Positions 1 to 6,961 are shown, counted from the first letter of the stretch. The stretch: DNA of 18,035 nt from Bacillota bacterium (GCA_017437925.1 JAFRWQ010000284.1:1-18035), one strand, 5' to 3'. Notes: generated by a model not told the origin, from the sequence alone. Numbers and translations: made by a program.

Positions 1-1
1 C

Positions 2-385
2 AGCGGCTGCGGGCTTGAAAACGGCCTGGCTCTTGCCTGCCTTGAGGAGAGCGACATAAATGTGCTCGTCGCAGAAGACAGGGAGCAGGGGATAGGGAGG
101 CACAGCTGGCTTTCCCCGTATTACAGAAGGCTGGGAATAGTCTTTGATATCCTGGTCCTGAACAGGGCCGGGCGCAGGGCGGAAGCTGCCGCGGCAGGGA
201 TCAAGGAGCGATTCGGATATGATAACAGTAATATTATTACTGTAAAGTATTCTGAAAATGAAGTTCTGTCTGACCACGAAGGTCTCTCGCTTCTTCAGTA
301 CAGGGATCCGGGCTTCGCAAAAGACATCAGAAAGCTGAGCATGGCGCTTAAGGCGGCAGAGGGAGCGGAATATGGAAGTATTTGA
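2..385 (+). CDS. C-terminal part of a probable TadZ/CpaE-like (ParA/MinD-type) protein, cut by the left edge
   Basis: The frame is open from base 2, so the GTG at 62 is an internal codon rather than the start; about 127 residues are visible. The pattern resembles the C-terminal half of a ParA/MinD fold: a strand (NVLVAEDREQG), a helix, then the hydrophobic strand IVFDILVLNRAGR. In MinD-like proteins that last position is the adenine-contacting VxNR stretch. A closing amphipathic helix follows (DIRKLSMALKAAE). No Walker A is visible because the N-terminus is missing. The stop overlaps the next ATG by 14 bases, so it is translationally coupled to the TadA-like ATPase. In tad loci TadZ/CpaE helps place the apparatus at the pole. 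Assignment rests on fold pattern and position; another P-loop or CheY-like protein is possible. Confidence 0.5.
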   Translation, partial: SGCGLENGLALACLEESDINVLVAEDREQGIGRHSWLSPYYRRLGIVFDILVLNRAGRRAEAAAAGIKERFGYDNSNIITVKYSENEVLSDHEGLSLLQYRDPGFAKDIRKLSMALKAAEGAEYGSI

Positions 386-1757
386 TCTTACAGCCTATCT
401 TGCGGATAAAAGGGCCGAGGCTCCGAGACCGGAGGCCGGTCCCTTCGGCAGTTTTCAGTCACTCTGCCGCAGCATAAAACAGCGCTTTTACACCGACTGG
501 GAGAGCAGGGAGAGCAGCCGTTCTGTCCTTGAGCTTCAGAAGAGGGCCATCATAGGCTATCCCGACGAGAGAGAATTCTTTAAACAGAAGATAGCGGAAC
601 TCATCAGTGAAGCGGGCGCCGCCTCCTGCCCCTTTCCTTCGTGGTACGAGAGCCTGACCGACGCCGTATACCATGAAAACTGGGGTCTTGCGGGCCTCGC
701 CCAGTGGTTCGGGCCCGGGCTTTCCGAGAGCAGCTCCGCGAAAACAATAGGGGAGAGGATCTACTTCATGGAGGAAGGCCGCATGAAGCTCAAGCCCCAG
801 CGCATAAGCAGGCAGAGGACGGACCAGCTCATAAGGTCCTTCCTGCTGCTGACTCCCGAAGAACGCATGGATAAGGACTACTACGAGACCTACCTGCTCG
901 ACGGCACCAGGGTCACCGTATTCACCGAACCCATGGCCAAGAGCGGCCAGGCTTCCATCATCTTCAGAAGGTACATCATCCCGACGCTGAGCTTTGAGGA
1001 GCAGGCCAGAAGGGGGACGATACCCGAAGAGGCCGTGCCTCTTTTCAAAGCCATGGTCAGGGTGGGCTACAATGTGGTCTTCATGGGAGCGGTCAGGACC
1101 GCGAAGACCACCTTCCTGAGCACCTGGCAGAGCTGCGAAGACCCCCGGCTTGAGGGAGTAATGGTCGAGACCGATCCCGAGATACCCATGCACAAGCTCC
1201 TGCCGGACGCCCCCATAGTCCAGCTCATAGCGGACGGGGAAAGACTGAGGCTCATTTCAAAGAACCTTTTAAGGAGCGACGCCGACTATTTCATACTGGC
1301 GGAGGCCAGGGACGGCATAGCCCTTGACACTGCGGTGAGGCTTGCCGCTAAAGGCACCAAGAGGATGAAGCTGACCTTCCATTCAAGGGAGCCTTCCCGC
1401 TTCGTTCTTGAAGCCGCGACCGAGATAGTAAAGCAGACCGGGGGAGACCTGAGGCTCACCATGCAGATGATCGCTTCGGGCTTCGACTACCTATTCCACT
1501 TCGTGCAGCTGTCCGACAAGAGGCAGAAAAGGCTTAAAAGCATTCATTATCTGGACCTCAGCACGGATGGCGCAATAAGCGTAAAGCCCGTCTGCCTTTA
1601 CGATCAGCAGACCGAAAGCTGGACCTTTTTTGACGAAGTGGGTCCGGCTCAAGAAAGCTATGGGCTTGAAAGTTCACCCGAAGATTACAGGGAGATGCGA
1701 AGACTGCTTGCGAAGCTTTCGGAAGAGTCTCCCGTGAAAGGAGCGAAAAATGAGTAG
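372..1757 (+). CDS. TadA/CpaF-like secretion ATPase (T2SS/T4P/T4SS superfamily)
   Basis: This is a 461-residue cytoplasmic ATPase expected to power assembly of a Tad-like pilus. The N-terminal 200 or so residues form a helical region. The motor domain carries a Walker A-like loop at residues 239-246 (GAVRTAKT). A Walker B/Glu region follows in DYFILAEARDG, and a later segment (LTFHSRE) fits the conserved His box. The LLRSDAD stretch matches the Arg-rich LLRxxPD region of TadA. The oddity is Ala244, which replaces the Gly normally found before the P-loop Lys245. The gene overlaps its neighbours on both sides (14 and 8 bases). The divergent N-terminus resembles the clostridial branch of the family rather than classical TadA. 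Family assignment is strong; whether it hydrolyses ATP normally is open. Confidence 0.85.
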   Translation: MEVFDLTAYLADKRAEAPRPEAGPFGSFQSLCRSIKQRFYTDWESRESSRSVLELQKRAIIGYPDEREFFKQKIAELISEAGAASCPFPSWYESLTDAVYHENWGLAGLAQWFGPGLSESSSAKTIGERIYFMEEGRMKLKPQRISRQRTDQLIRSFLLLTPEERMDKDYYETYLLDGTRVTVFTEPMAKSGQASIIFRRYIIPTLSFEEQARRGTIPEEAVPLFKAMVRVGYNVVFMGAVRTAKTTFLSTWQSCEDPRLEGVMVETDPEIPMHKLLPDAPIVQLIADGERLRLISKNLLRSDADYFILAEARDGIALDTAVRLAAKGTKRMKLTFHSREPSRFVLEAATEIVKQTGGDLRLTMQMIASGFDYLFHFVQLSDKRQKRLKSIHYLDLSTDGAISVKPVCLYDQQTESWTFFDEVGPAQESYGLESSPEDYREMRRLLAKLSEESPVKGAKNE

Positions 1758-2697
1758 AGTCACCCTGGCGCTGGGGCTGGAATGTTTCTTATACATCGCG
1801 TTTCTCGCCGGTCTCGGCCTCATATTCAGAGACTGCGCGGCATATATCGCTATGAGGATCAGGCTCAAAAAGAGGCTGGGGAAAAAGATCGAAAAAGAAA
1901 GCAGCTTACCTGAATGGGCCATATGGCCTTCAAGGCTCGCGTCGGCTGCCCTGGGCAAAGAGATAAGTCCCGTTTCAGCCCTTTGGGGTCTTGCGGCGGT
2001 ATTTTTCCCGGTCCTTGCCTTAAGCTTAAGGAGTCTTAGCCTTCCTGCTGCGGTCATATACTCCTTGCTCTTCTGCGCTCTTCCGCTGCTGCTCCTCAGT
2101 CTGAAGCTTAAAGACATGCAGAGCAGGGCGAGCCGCGAGGGCATAGCCCTGGTCACAGAGCTCGCCAGGCAGTACCGCATGCAGAACAGGAACATATACA
2201 GGGCGCTTGAAGCCGCCGTATCTTCTGACGGAGACTTCCCCCTATGCAGAAAGCAGATCTACCTTTTGCTCATACGCCTGAGGGCTGCGTCGGGAGGGAC
2301 CGAGATCTCGTCGGCATGCCGGGAACTGGCCTACGCCCTGGGAACGGTCTGGGGCAGCATGCTCGCGACCTGCATAAGGGTCTCTGCCGAAAAGGGCAGC
2401 GACGTATCCGAGGGTCTGTCCGACATAGCGGGCCAGCTTAAGGCCGCCAACCGCAGGATGGAGGAGAGGAAAAGGCTCAACTCGGAAGCCGGCCGCATGG
2501 CCATGTTCATGGTGCCCATACTATACATAGGTACCATGGCCCTGTCGGTGGGCTATCTGGGTATTAAGCCTGCAGAACTCTTCAGAAATCAGTTCATAAG
2601 CCCCGAAGGACTTATGATGTTTCTCATAACCGCGCTGCTCTTTATATTTAACCTGACGCTTTTAAGGCTGATAAGCAGGGCGAGTCTCGATCTTTAG
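1750..2697 (+). CDS. TadB-like inner-membrane platform protein (GspF/T2SSF family)
   Basis: The protein has 315 residues. Hydrophobic segments lie near residues 8-30, 75-92 and 95-118, then 245-268 and 283-307. Between the second and third groups is a cytoplasmic helical domain of about 125 residues. This is the layout of TadB/TadC platform proteins, which sit in the cytoplasmic membrane and couple the ATPase to pilin extrusion. The domain's LARQYRMQNRNIYRALEAA and later VSAEKGSDVSEGLSDIAGQ stretches fit T2SSF-type helices. The ATG overlaps the ATPase gene by 8 bases, and the stop codon lies within the ribosome site of the next gene. The call rests on topology, length and position directly after the ATPase; sequence identity to known TadB looks low. 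Confidence 0.75.
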   Translation: MSRVTLALGLECFLYIAFLAGLGLIFRDCAAYIAMRIRLKKRLGKKIEKESSLPEWAIWPSRLASAALGKEISPVSALWGLAAVFFPVLALSLRSLSLPAAVIYSLLFCALPLLLLSLKLKDMQSRASREGIALVTELARQYRMQNRNIYRALEAAVSSDGDFPLCRKQIYLLLIRLRAASGGTEISSACRELAYALGTVWGSMLATCIRVSAEKGSDVSEGLSDIAGQLKAANRRMEERKRLNSEAGRMAMFMVPILYIGTMALSVGYLGIKPAELFRNQFISPEGLMMFLITALLFIFNLTLLRLISRASLDL

Positions 2698-2705
2698 GAG
2701 ATCTT

Positions 2706-3353
2706 ATGAAATACTTTCCTTTCATGATGCCGGGCCTTTTCTGGCTCGGGATACTGACAATAAAAGTTAAAAGAAAGCCGGATCTCAAAGCCAGGGCCGA
2801 ACTCTTCGCGAGGAGATACATATCCGAAGAAAGCAAAAACAGCCTGGGAAGAGCCATAGCTGGCGCAAGGACTTCGCTCATTCAGGACAGACTTGAGCGG
2901 GAGCTCTCCGAGAGCCTCGCCTACATAAAGAACCTGGTGATACTGGGAAGAGGCAAAAGCATCAGCGCCGAGCTCCTTCTGACCGAGCTTTCCGAGATAA
3001 GCAGGGCTCTTTCTCCGGTGTATCTGGATATGGCCCACTGGCTCCATCTCAACGAAAAGGAGAGGGCCGCCAAGAGCTTTTCGGAACGTTTCCGCTCCTC
3101 CTATGCCGTGGAAACGGGTCAGTTCCTGGCCCGCTGGGAGGATATAGAGCCCTCAGAACTTCTCTCAGGCATCGAGCTCTACCAAAGCGCCCTGAGGGAA
3201 GAGCGCATGACTAAACAGGTCGAAAAGGACGAGATGATAAGCGACCTGGTCTACTTTCCCGTGGTACTTAACTGCATGGCCGTGCTGTTAAACTTCATAT
3301 ATGTGGCCTATTTCATCGCCCAGAAGGATTCCCTGGGCATGCTGATGGGCTGA
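2706..3353 (+). CDS. TadC-like short platform protein
   Basis: At 215 residues this is shorter than a typical TadC. It has an N-terminal membrane helix (about residues 4-19) followed by a basic stretch, a long mostly helical charged domain, and a C-terminal hydrophobic segment (about 183-207). In tad loci TadC follows TadB, and the two are thought to form a hetero-oligomeric platform. Here the order and spacing match: the ATG lies 8 bases after the previous stop, and AGGAG overlaps that stop. The family's usual paired C-terminal helices appear reduced to one long segment. I assign it from position, topology and the helical pattern; it could be a lineage-specific membrane partner rather than a true TadC. 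Confidence 0.6.
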   Translation: MKYFPFMMPGLFWLGILTIKVKRKPDLKARAELFARRYISEESKNSLGRAIAGARTSLIQDRLERELSESLAYIKNLVILGRGKSISAELLLTELSEISRALSPVYLDMAHWLHLNEKERAAKSFSERFRSSYAVETGQFLARWEDIEPSELLSGIELYQSALREERMTKQVEKDEMISDLVYFPVVLNCMAVLLNFIYVAYFIAQKDSLGMLMG

Positions 3354-3370
3354 AAAGAAAAGGAGGTAAA

Positions 3371-3520
3371 ATGAAACAACTTATAGTTCTTATTTCAACC
3401 GTGATCCTCGGCATCGCGATAGCCGCAATGGTGCTTGGCTTCAGAAACGACGCTTCAAAGCTGGCCGGTACAGTCAGCGGCCAGATCGATTCCATGGTCA
3501 CCGAATTCAGCAGGGACTGA
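3371..3520 (+). CDS. 49-residue single-pass protein, candidate Flp-like major pilin
   Basis: This small gene has the best ribosome site in the operon, AGGAGG four bases before the ATG, which suggests high expression. The protein starts MKQLIVLISTVILGIAIAAM, a membrane helix directly at the N-terminus. A short polar tail of about 26 residues follows (GFRNDASKLAGTVSGQ onward). Flp pilins after cleavage look much like this: a hydrophobic helix plus a short amphipathic tail. There is no leader, no Gly/Ala processing site followed by Glu at +5, and no window-encoded prepilin peptidase. It may therefore be inserted as made. Its place directly after the TadB/TadC-like genes supports a pilin role. 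The pilin call is inference; that a short membrane protein is encoded is well supported. Confidence 0.6.
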   Translation: MKQLIVLISTVILGIAIAAMVLGFRNDASKLAGTVSGQIDSMVTEFSRD

Positions 3521-3522
3521 TC

Positions 3523-3684
3523 ATGAAGCAGCTGATCGTAATGGCGGCCTCGGTGCTGCTGGGCATATTCCTCTTTAACCTTATAGCGGGAAGCAGCGAA
3601 AGCAGCGTCTACAGCTCGGTGAAGAGGCTCTGGGTCAAGGAGATAGAGGTCCACAGCATACAGGACGGAAGGGCGGGAATATGA
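3523..3684 (+). CDS. 53-residue single-pass protein, paralogue-like neighbour of the candidate pilin
   Basis: The protein starts MKQLIVMAASVLLGIFLFNL, sharing MKQLIV and the following hydrophobic profile with the gene just upstream. The tail is short, Ser-rich then charged (SSVKRLWVKEIEVHSIQDG). It begins two bases after the previous stop and overlaps the next gene by four (ATGA), so the cluster is translated as a coupled unit. The ribosome site is weak (AGGGA), suggesting lower output than the first small gene. It may be a minor pilin or an assembly subunit. I do not recognise a named family. Confidence 0.55.
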   Translation: MKQLIVMAASVLLGIFLFNLIAGSSESSVYSSVKRLWVKEIEVHSIQDGRAGI

Positions 3685-4115
3685 AGCAGTTCCTGGTGCT
3701 GGCGGCCATACTGCCGCTGATGCTGGTCTTCTTCCTGCAGTTCGCCCTTGACCGGCAGAACAGCAGCCGTATAGCGGTCTTAAACGATCTGGTCTCCTCC
3801 GCCAAGGAGGAGGCCAGGCAGCAGGGCTGCTTTACGGCCGAGATAAAGGGAAGGCTGACGTCTTCCATCAGTTCGTCCCTCGGAATAGACCCGGAGGACA
3901 TTCTCATAGAGGCGACCGAGAGTCCCAAATACCGCATAATGTACGCCGAAGGCGTAAGTCCCAAAGACATGGAGAGGGGCCTCATATATTACAGGGTCAC
4001 CGTCCCCATAGGAAAGATGATGGCGGGCCGCGCTCTCTTCGGCCTTAAAGAAGATGCAAACACTTACTGGTACACAGTGGAGGGCAGGGCCGCCAGCGAA
4101 AGGCTGAGGCGATGA
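3681..4115 (+). CDS. TadE-like minor pilin/pseudopilin candidate
   Basis: This 144-residue protein opens with MKQFLVLAAILPLMLVFFLQ, again a membrane helix directly at the N-terminus. A helical segment rich in Ala/Glu follows (SSAKEEARQQGCFTAEI), then an alternating, likely beta-rich C-terminal part that includes YYRVTVPIGKMM. A membrane anchor, a helix of the EAARQ type and a small extracytoplasmic domain are the general design of TadE-like pseudopilins. The N-terminus resembles the two shorter proteins upstream, suggesting an old duplication of the anchor. One cysteine is present (Cys51). It overlaps both neighbours by four bases. The TadE link is by architecture and position only. Confidence 0.55.
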   Translation: MKQFLVLAAILPLMLVFFLQFALDRQNSSRIAVLNDLVSSAKEEARQQGCFTAEIKGRLTSSISSSLGIDPEDILIEATESPKYRIMYAEGVSPKDMERGLIYYRVTVPIGKMMAGRALFGLKEDANTYWYTVEGRAASERLRR

Positions 4116-4558
4116 AAGTGTTCATAATGTTCATGGCGTTCATGATACTTTTCACGGGATTCCTCGTTTACAGCAGCGATCTGTCCCTATATATGCAGAT
4201 GCAAAGGTCCCTTAAGAACCTTTCGGAGGACTGCGCCGCGGCGGGCTCGCTGGTGATAGAAAGGGACTCCTACGGCCTGGGCCTTCTCGAAGTCGATGAA
4301 GATGCGGCGAGGGAGCTTTCCGATATACTCATAAGCAAAGCCTGCGAAAAGCCCATGTTCTCATCGGGCAATATAGAAAGCAGCATGAAGATATACGATG
4401 ACGTCAAGGGCTACGAGGGGATAGAGGACCTGGGCCTTTCGGCAGGCCGCCCAGCGGTCGCCGTGACCCTGGTCTACAGCGGTCCCGACATATTCAGACT
4501 GAGTTTCCTTAAAAGATCAAGCATCACAAGAAGCTCCGTATACCAGTGGGAATACTGA
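4112..4558 (+). CDS. TadE/TadF-like pseudopilin candidate, last gene of the Tad-like operon
   Basis: The protein has 148 residues and an N-terminal membrane helix (about residues 4-21) followed by a polar stretch. It then has a helix with the sequence QRSLKNLSEDCAAAGSLVI, which recalls the Ala-rich helix after the anchor in TadE/TadF proteins. The rest is mixed alpha/beta with hydrophobic strands (PAVAVTLVYSG) and ends SSVYQWEY. It overlaps the preceding gene by four bases and is followed by terminator-type hairpins, so it closes the operon. No prepilin leader motif is visible. The extracytoplasmic domain probably contributes to the pilus tip or base; this is inferred from context. Confidence 0.55.
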   Translation: MKVFIMFMAFMILFTGFLVYSSDLSLYMQMQRSLKNLSEDCAAAGSLVIERDSYGLGLLEVDEDAARELSDILISKACEKPMFSSGNIESSMKIYDDVKGYEGIEDLGLSAGRPAVAVTLVYSGPDIFRLSFLKRSSITRSSVYQWEY

Positions 4559-4568
4559 GACCGGAGCT

Positions 4569-4610
4569 GACGGCCGGGACCGGGAAAGCTTTACGCGGGA
4601 TTCGGCCGTC
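4569..4610 (+). repeat. Inverted repeat after the Tad-like operon
   Basis: GACGGCCG at 4569-4576 is the exact reverse complement of CGGCCGTC at 4603-4610, with 26 bases between them. There is no good T-run after it. It may be an mRNA-stabilising stem, or part of a two-hairpin 3' end with the terminator just downstream. Confidence 0.5.
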
Positions 4611-4619
4611 CGTTTGCCG

Positions 4620-4637
4620 AAGCGCCGCAAAGACTCA
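4620..4637 (+). repeat. 18-base repeat, copy 1
   Basis: AAGCGCCGCAAAGACTCA here matches 8802-8819 (AAGCGCCGCAAAAACTCA) at 17 of 18 bases. Both copies lie just before a terminator. Here its AGCGCCG can also pair with the terminator's distal arm. Confidence 0.5.
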
Positions 4638-4641
4638 GCAA

Positions 4642-4664
4642 CGCCGGGCCATCGGCGCTTTTTA
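4642..4664 (+). terminator. Rho-independent terminator of the Tad-like operon
   Basis: The stem CGCCG (4642-4646) pairs with CGGCG (4653-4657) across a six-base loop and runs into CTTTTT. A longer alternative pairs AGCGCCG (4621-4627) with CGGCGCT (4653-4659). Either form sits directly before the T-run. It lies about 85 bases after the last Tad-like gene. Confidence 0.7.
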
Positions 4665-4732
4665 CGTTTTTGCCTGTCACCACACGTCCGGACTTTATAA
4701 CTATTGAAAATATAATTAGTATTAAAAACATA

Positions 4733-4761
4733 TTGACTATTAATTCAATATGATATATAGT
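4733..4761 (+). promoter_or_regulatory. Promoter of the HxlR-radical SAM operon, with overlapping dyad
   Basis: TTGACT (4733-4738), a 17-base spacer and TATAGT (4756-4761) give a near-consensus sigma-A promoter in an AT-rich stretch. GACTAT (4735-4740) and ATAGTC (4757-4762) form a perfect six-base inverted repeat with 16 bases between. They cover both promoter boxes, as expected for an operator of the downstream winged-helix regulator. Operator function is inferred. Confidence 0.65.
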
Positions 4762-4810
4762 CTTTGCATATTAGAACACCGGGATACTTTATTAACGGAG
4801 GCTTGATCGG

Positions 4811-5197
4811 ATGGAGACAGGCATATCGGACACTGCTGCGGATACCTGCAGAGGGATCTGTCCATGTGGGCAGGACTGCCCGCTGGGGAAAGCTCTTTCC
4901 CTCATCGGAGGGAAGTGGAAGCTCAGGATAATCTGCGCCCTTTATCTGGACGGTACCCAGCGCTTCGGCGACCTGATCAAAAAGACGAAAGGCATAACCG
5001 GAGCGATGCTCTCCTCATCTCTCAAAGAATTGGAGGCCGGCGGCCTGATCACCAGAAAGCAGTTCGAGGAGATCCCTCCCAGAGTCGAATACTCGCTTAC
5101 GGAAAAAGGAAAAGCCCTCTGGCCCATACTCCACAGGCTCGTCCATTGGGCCGAAGGCGAGGAGTTTGACGGAGATGATGAAACCGTGAGGTCATAA
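4811..5197 (+). CDS. HxlR-family winged-helix transcriptional regulator with N-terminal cysteine cluster
   Basis: The protein has 128 residues, the usual size for HxlR regulators. It shows the family signature: CPLGKALSLIGGKWKLRII, then a helix-turn-helix with FGDLIKKTKGITGAMLSSSL as recognition region. The wing, RVEYSLTEKGKAL, follows. HxlR proteins bind DNA as dimers and some respond to electrophiles or oxidants through the conserved Cys before the first helix. Here there are four cysteines in a tight run, C13-X3-C17-X-C19-X3-C23, more than the single usual one; this could be a metal or Fe-S site or a multi-thiol sensor. The start has GGAGG nine bases upstream. The stop is two bases before the radical SAM gene, so the two share a transcript. 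A dyad over its own promoter suggests autoregulation. Confidence 0.9.
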   Translation: METGISDTAADTCRGICPCGQDCPLGKALSLIGGKWKLRIICALYLDGTQRFGDLIKKTKGITGAMLSSSLKELEAGGLITRKQFEEIPPRVEYSLTEKGKALWPILHRLVHWAEGEEFDGDDETVRS

Positions 5198-5199
5198 AA

Positions 5200-6312
5200 A
5201 TGGAAGAAAAGATAGACCTTCAGGAATATCTTACCGAAGGCGTGGAACAGATAGTCAAGGATGCTATCAGGGCGACGCTAAAGGATCCCAGGGAAAGCGC
5301 ATTCATGGCCGGCTTTGCCGCAGCCAGCGCGAAGGCTTCCAAAGTCAGGAAGAGGGAAGAAAAGGAGGGGCTCCACGTTCCCTCATATCTCATCGCGAGC
5401 ATCACGTCCAGATGCAACCTGCACTGTCCCGGCTGCTATTCGAGAGCCAACAATGCCACCGTCGACAGCGTGCCAACGGATCAGCTGAAGAGCGAAGAGT
5501 GGCTGAGGATATTCCGCGAAGCTCAGCAGCTGGGCGTCAGCTTCATACTTCTCGCAGGAGGAGAACCACTGCTGAGAAGAGATATCATAGAGGCCGCCGC
5601 AGGCATGAAGGACATCCTTTTCCCCATATTCACCAACGGCACGTATATGGACGACAGGTATTTTGTCCTTTTTGACAGGAGCAGGAACCTGATCCCCGTC
5701 TTCAGCCTTGAAGGCGGAAGGGAAGAGACCGACGCGAGAAGGGGCAAAGGCATCTACGATATACTGACCCGCAACATGGAAAAGCTTAAGTCCAAAGGGC
5801 TGATATACGGAGCGTCCATCACGGTCACAAGAGAAAACCTTAAGGAGGTCGTTTCCGACGATTTTCTTGACAGTCTCGCGTCCGAAGGCTGCAGGGCAGT
5901 ATTTCTCATCGAATACGTCCCGGTGACCCTTGACAGCGCTCATCTCGCCCCCGTGTCCGAAGACAGGATATATCTTGAAAAGAGGCTTGAGGTCTTAAGA
6001 AACGAAAGGGAGGACATGATATTCGTCTCTTTCCCGGGAGATGAGAAGAGCTCCGGCGGCTGCCTCGCGGCCGGAAGAGGATTCTTTCACATCAATTCCC
6101 ACGGAGACGCGGAGCCCTGTCCATTCTCTGCCTATTCGGATGTGAACGTAAGGGATACTTCCCTCAGAGAAGCCATGAGCTCTCCGCTGTTCACAGCCCT
6201 CAGAAAGGGCCGTCTCATGGAGGGGGAACATACCGGCGGCTGCGTTCTATTTGAGAAGAAGATGGAAGTGGAGAAGCTCGTCAGCGCCCTTAAGAATAAT
6301 ACAGATCTTTAA
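5200..6312 (+). CDS. Radical SAM protein with a reduced SPASM-like C-terminus
   Basis: The protein has 370 residues. After an N-terminal helical region of about 65 residues, the [4Fe-4S] motif C72-X3-C76-X2-C79 appears in SRCNLHCPGCY. It is followed by the LLAGGEPLLRRD stretch that binds SAM in this superfamily. The C-terminal part has FHINSHGDAEPCPF and further Cys at 288, 307 and 348, with the NVRDTSLREAM pattern seen in SPASM/twitch domains. Only three such cysteines are present, fewer than in a full SPASM domain, so at most one auxiliary cluster seems likely. The gene is immediately downstream of the HxlR regulator, which probably controls it. No peptide precursor is visible beside it, so a RiPP role is not supported. 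The substrate is unknown. Confidence 0.85.
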   Translation: MEEKIDLQEYLTEGVEQIVKDAIRATLKDPRESAFMAGFAAASAKASKVRKREEKEGLHVPSYLIASITSRCNLHCPGCYSRANNATVDSVPTDQLKSEEWLRIFREAQQLGVSFILLAGGEPLLRRDIIEAAAGMKDILFPIFTNGTYMDDRYFVLFDRSRNLIPVFSLEGGREETDARRGKGIYDILTRNMEKLKSKGLIYGASITVTRENLKEVVSDDFLDSLASEGCRAVFLIEYVPVTLDSAHLAPVSEDRIYLEKRLEVLRNEREDMIFVSFPGDEKSSGGCLAAGRGFFHINSHGDAEPCPFSAYSDVNVRDTSLREAMSSPLFTALRKGRLMEGEHTGGCVLFEKKMEVEKLVSALKNNTDL

Positions 6313-6454
6313 GAGGAGTCCTAAGACCGCAAGCCATGCCAAAATGCGCGTTCCGGGAAAGAAACCGCTTGAGCTGCGTCTTTATACATGGAAACGCAAT
6401 GGTCTTTGATGTAAAATAATATAAAAAGAGTCCATAGACGAGAAAGGAGACAAC
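6313..6454 (+). other. Intergenic stretch between the radical SAM and flavin-reductase genes
   Basis: These 142 bases contain no credible ORF. They become AT-rich towards 6410-6430. I found no terminator hairpin with a T-run and no clean -35/-10 pair, so the flavin-reductase gene may be read from the upstream promoter or from a weak local one. Confidence 0.4.
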
Positions 6455-6961
6455 ATGAAAGAGAAGATCAATCCCTTCGATCATGCCGAAACGATCGAAA
6501 AAGCCCTGAGATCTCCGGGCCTGCTGCTGAACACCAACGGAGACAAGTTCAACTCCATGGTCATAGGCTGGGGACACCTGGGCACCCTCTGGAACCTCCC
6601 CACTTTCAATATCTATGTTCGTCAGAGCAGATTTACCAAGCCCCAGCTGGATAAGACCGGCGAATTCACCATTTCGGTGCCCCTTGACGGCAAAATGGAT
6701 CCCGAAGTCCTCAGGACCTGCGGCAGCCTCTCGGGCAGAGACGCAGACAAGGCAAAGCTCTTCACACTTGTGGAGCCCGAGACCGGAAACACTCCAGCCC
6801 TAAAGGAATACCCCCTGACCCTGGAGTGCAAAATACTCTATAAACAGGACCAGGATCTTTCCTCGATACCCGAAGACATCGTCTCCAAATTCTACTCAAA
6901 GGGCGACATACACACCGCCTACGTGGGCCTCATAACCGCCGCCTACATCATAAAGGACTGA
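6455..6961 (+). CDS. Flavin reductase-like FMN-binding protein
   Basis: The protein has 168 residues and is predicted to be cytoplasmic. The opening (ALRSPGLLLNTN, then FNSMVIGWGHLGTLWNLPTF) matches the split-barrel of flavin reductase-like domain proteins, where the segment after NSM..G..G contacts FMN. Next come the VRQSRFT and GEFTISVPL strands typical of the clostridial branch. These proteins use NAD(P)H to reduce flavin or act as FMN-bound oxidoreductases. AGGAG sits five bases before the ATG. It lies 142 bases behind the radical SAM gene, and a functional link (electron supply to the Fe-S enzyme) is possible but unproven. Family confidence is high; the true electron acceptor is unknown. 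Confidence 0.85.
   Translation: MKEKINPFDHAETIEKALRSPGLLLNTNGDKFNSMVIGWGHLGTLWNLPTFNIYVRQSRFTKPQLDKTGEFTISVPLDGKMDPEVLRTCGSLSGRDADKAKLFTLVEPETGNTPALKEYPLTLECKILYKQDQDLSSIPEDIVSKFYSKGDIHTAYVGLITAAYIIKD

Noticed and set aside
4559..4810. A possible small gene or CRISPR-like repeats in the largest intergenic gap
   Set aside because: No frame with a ribosome site was found. The repeats are single inverted repeats, a terminator and an AT-rich promoter, with no regularly spaced direct repeats.
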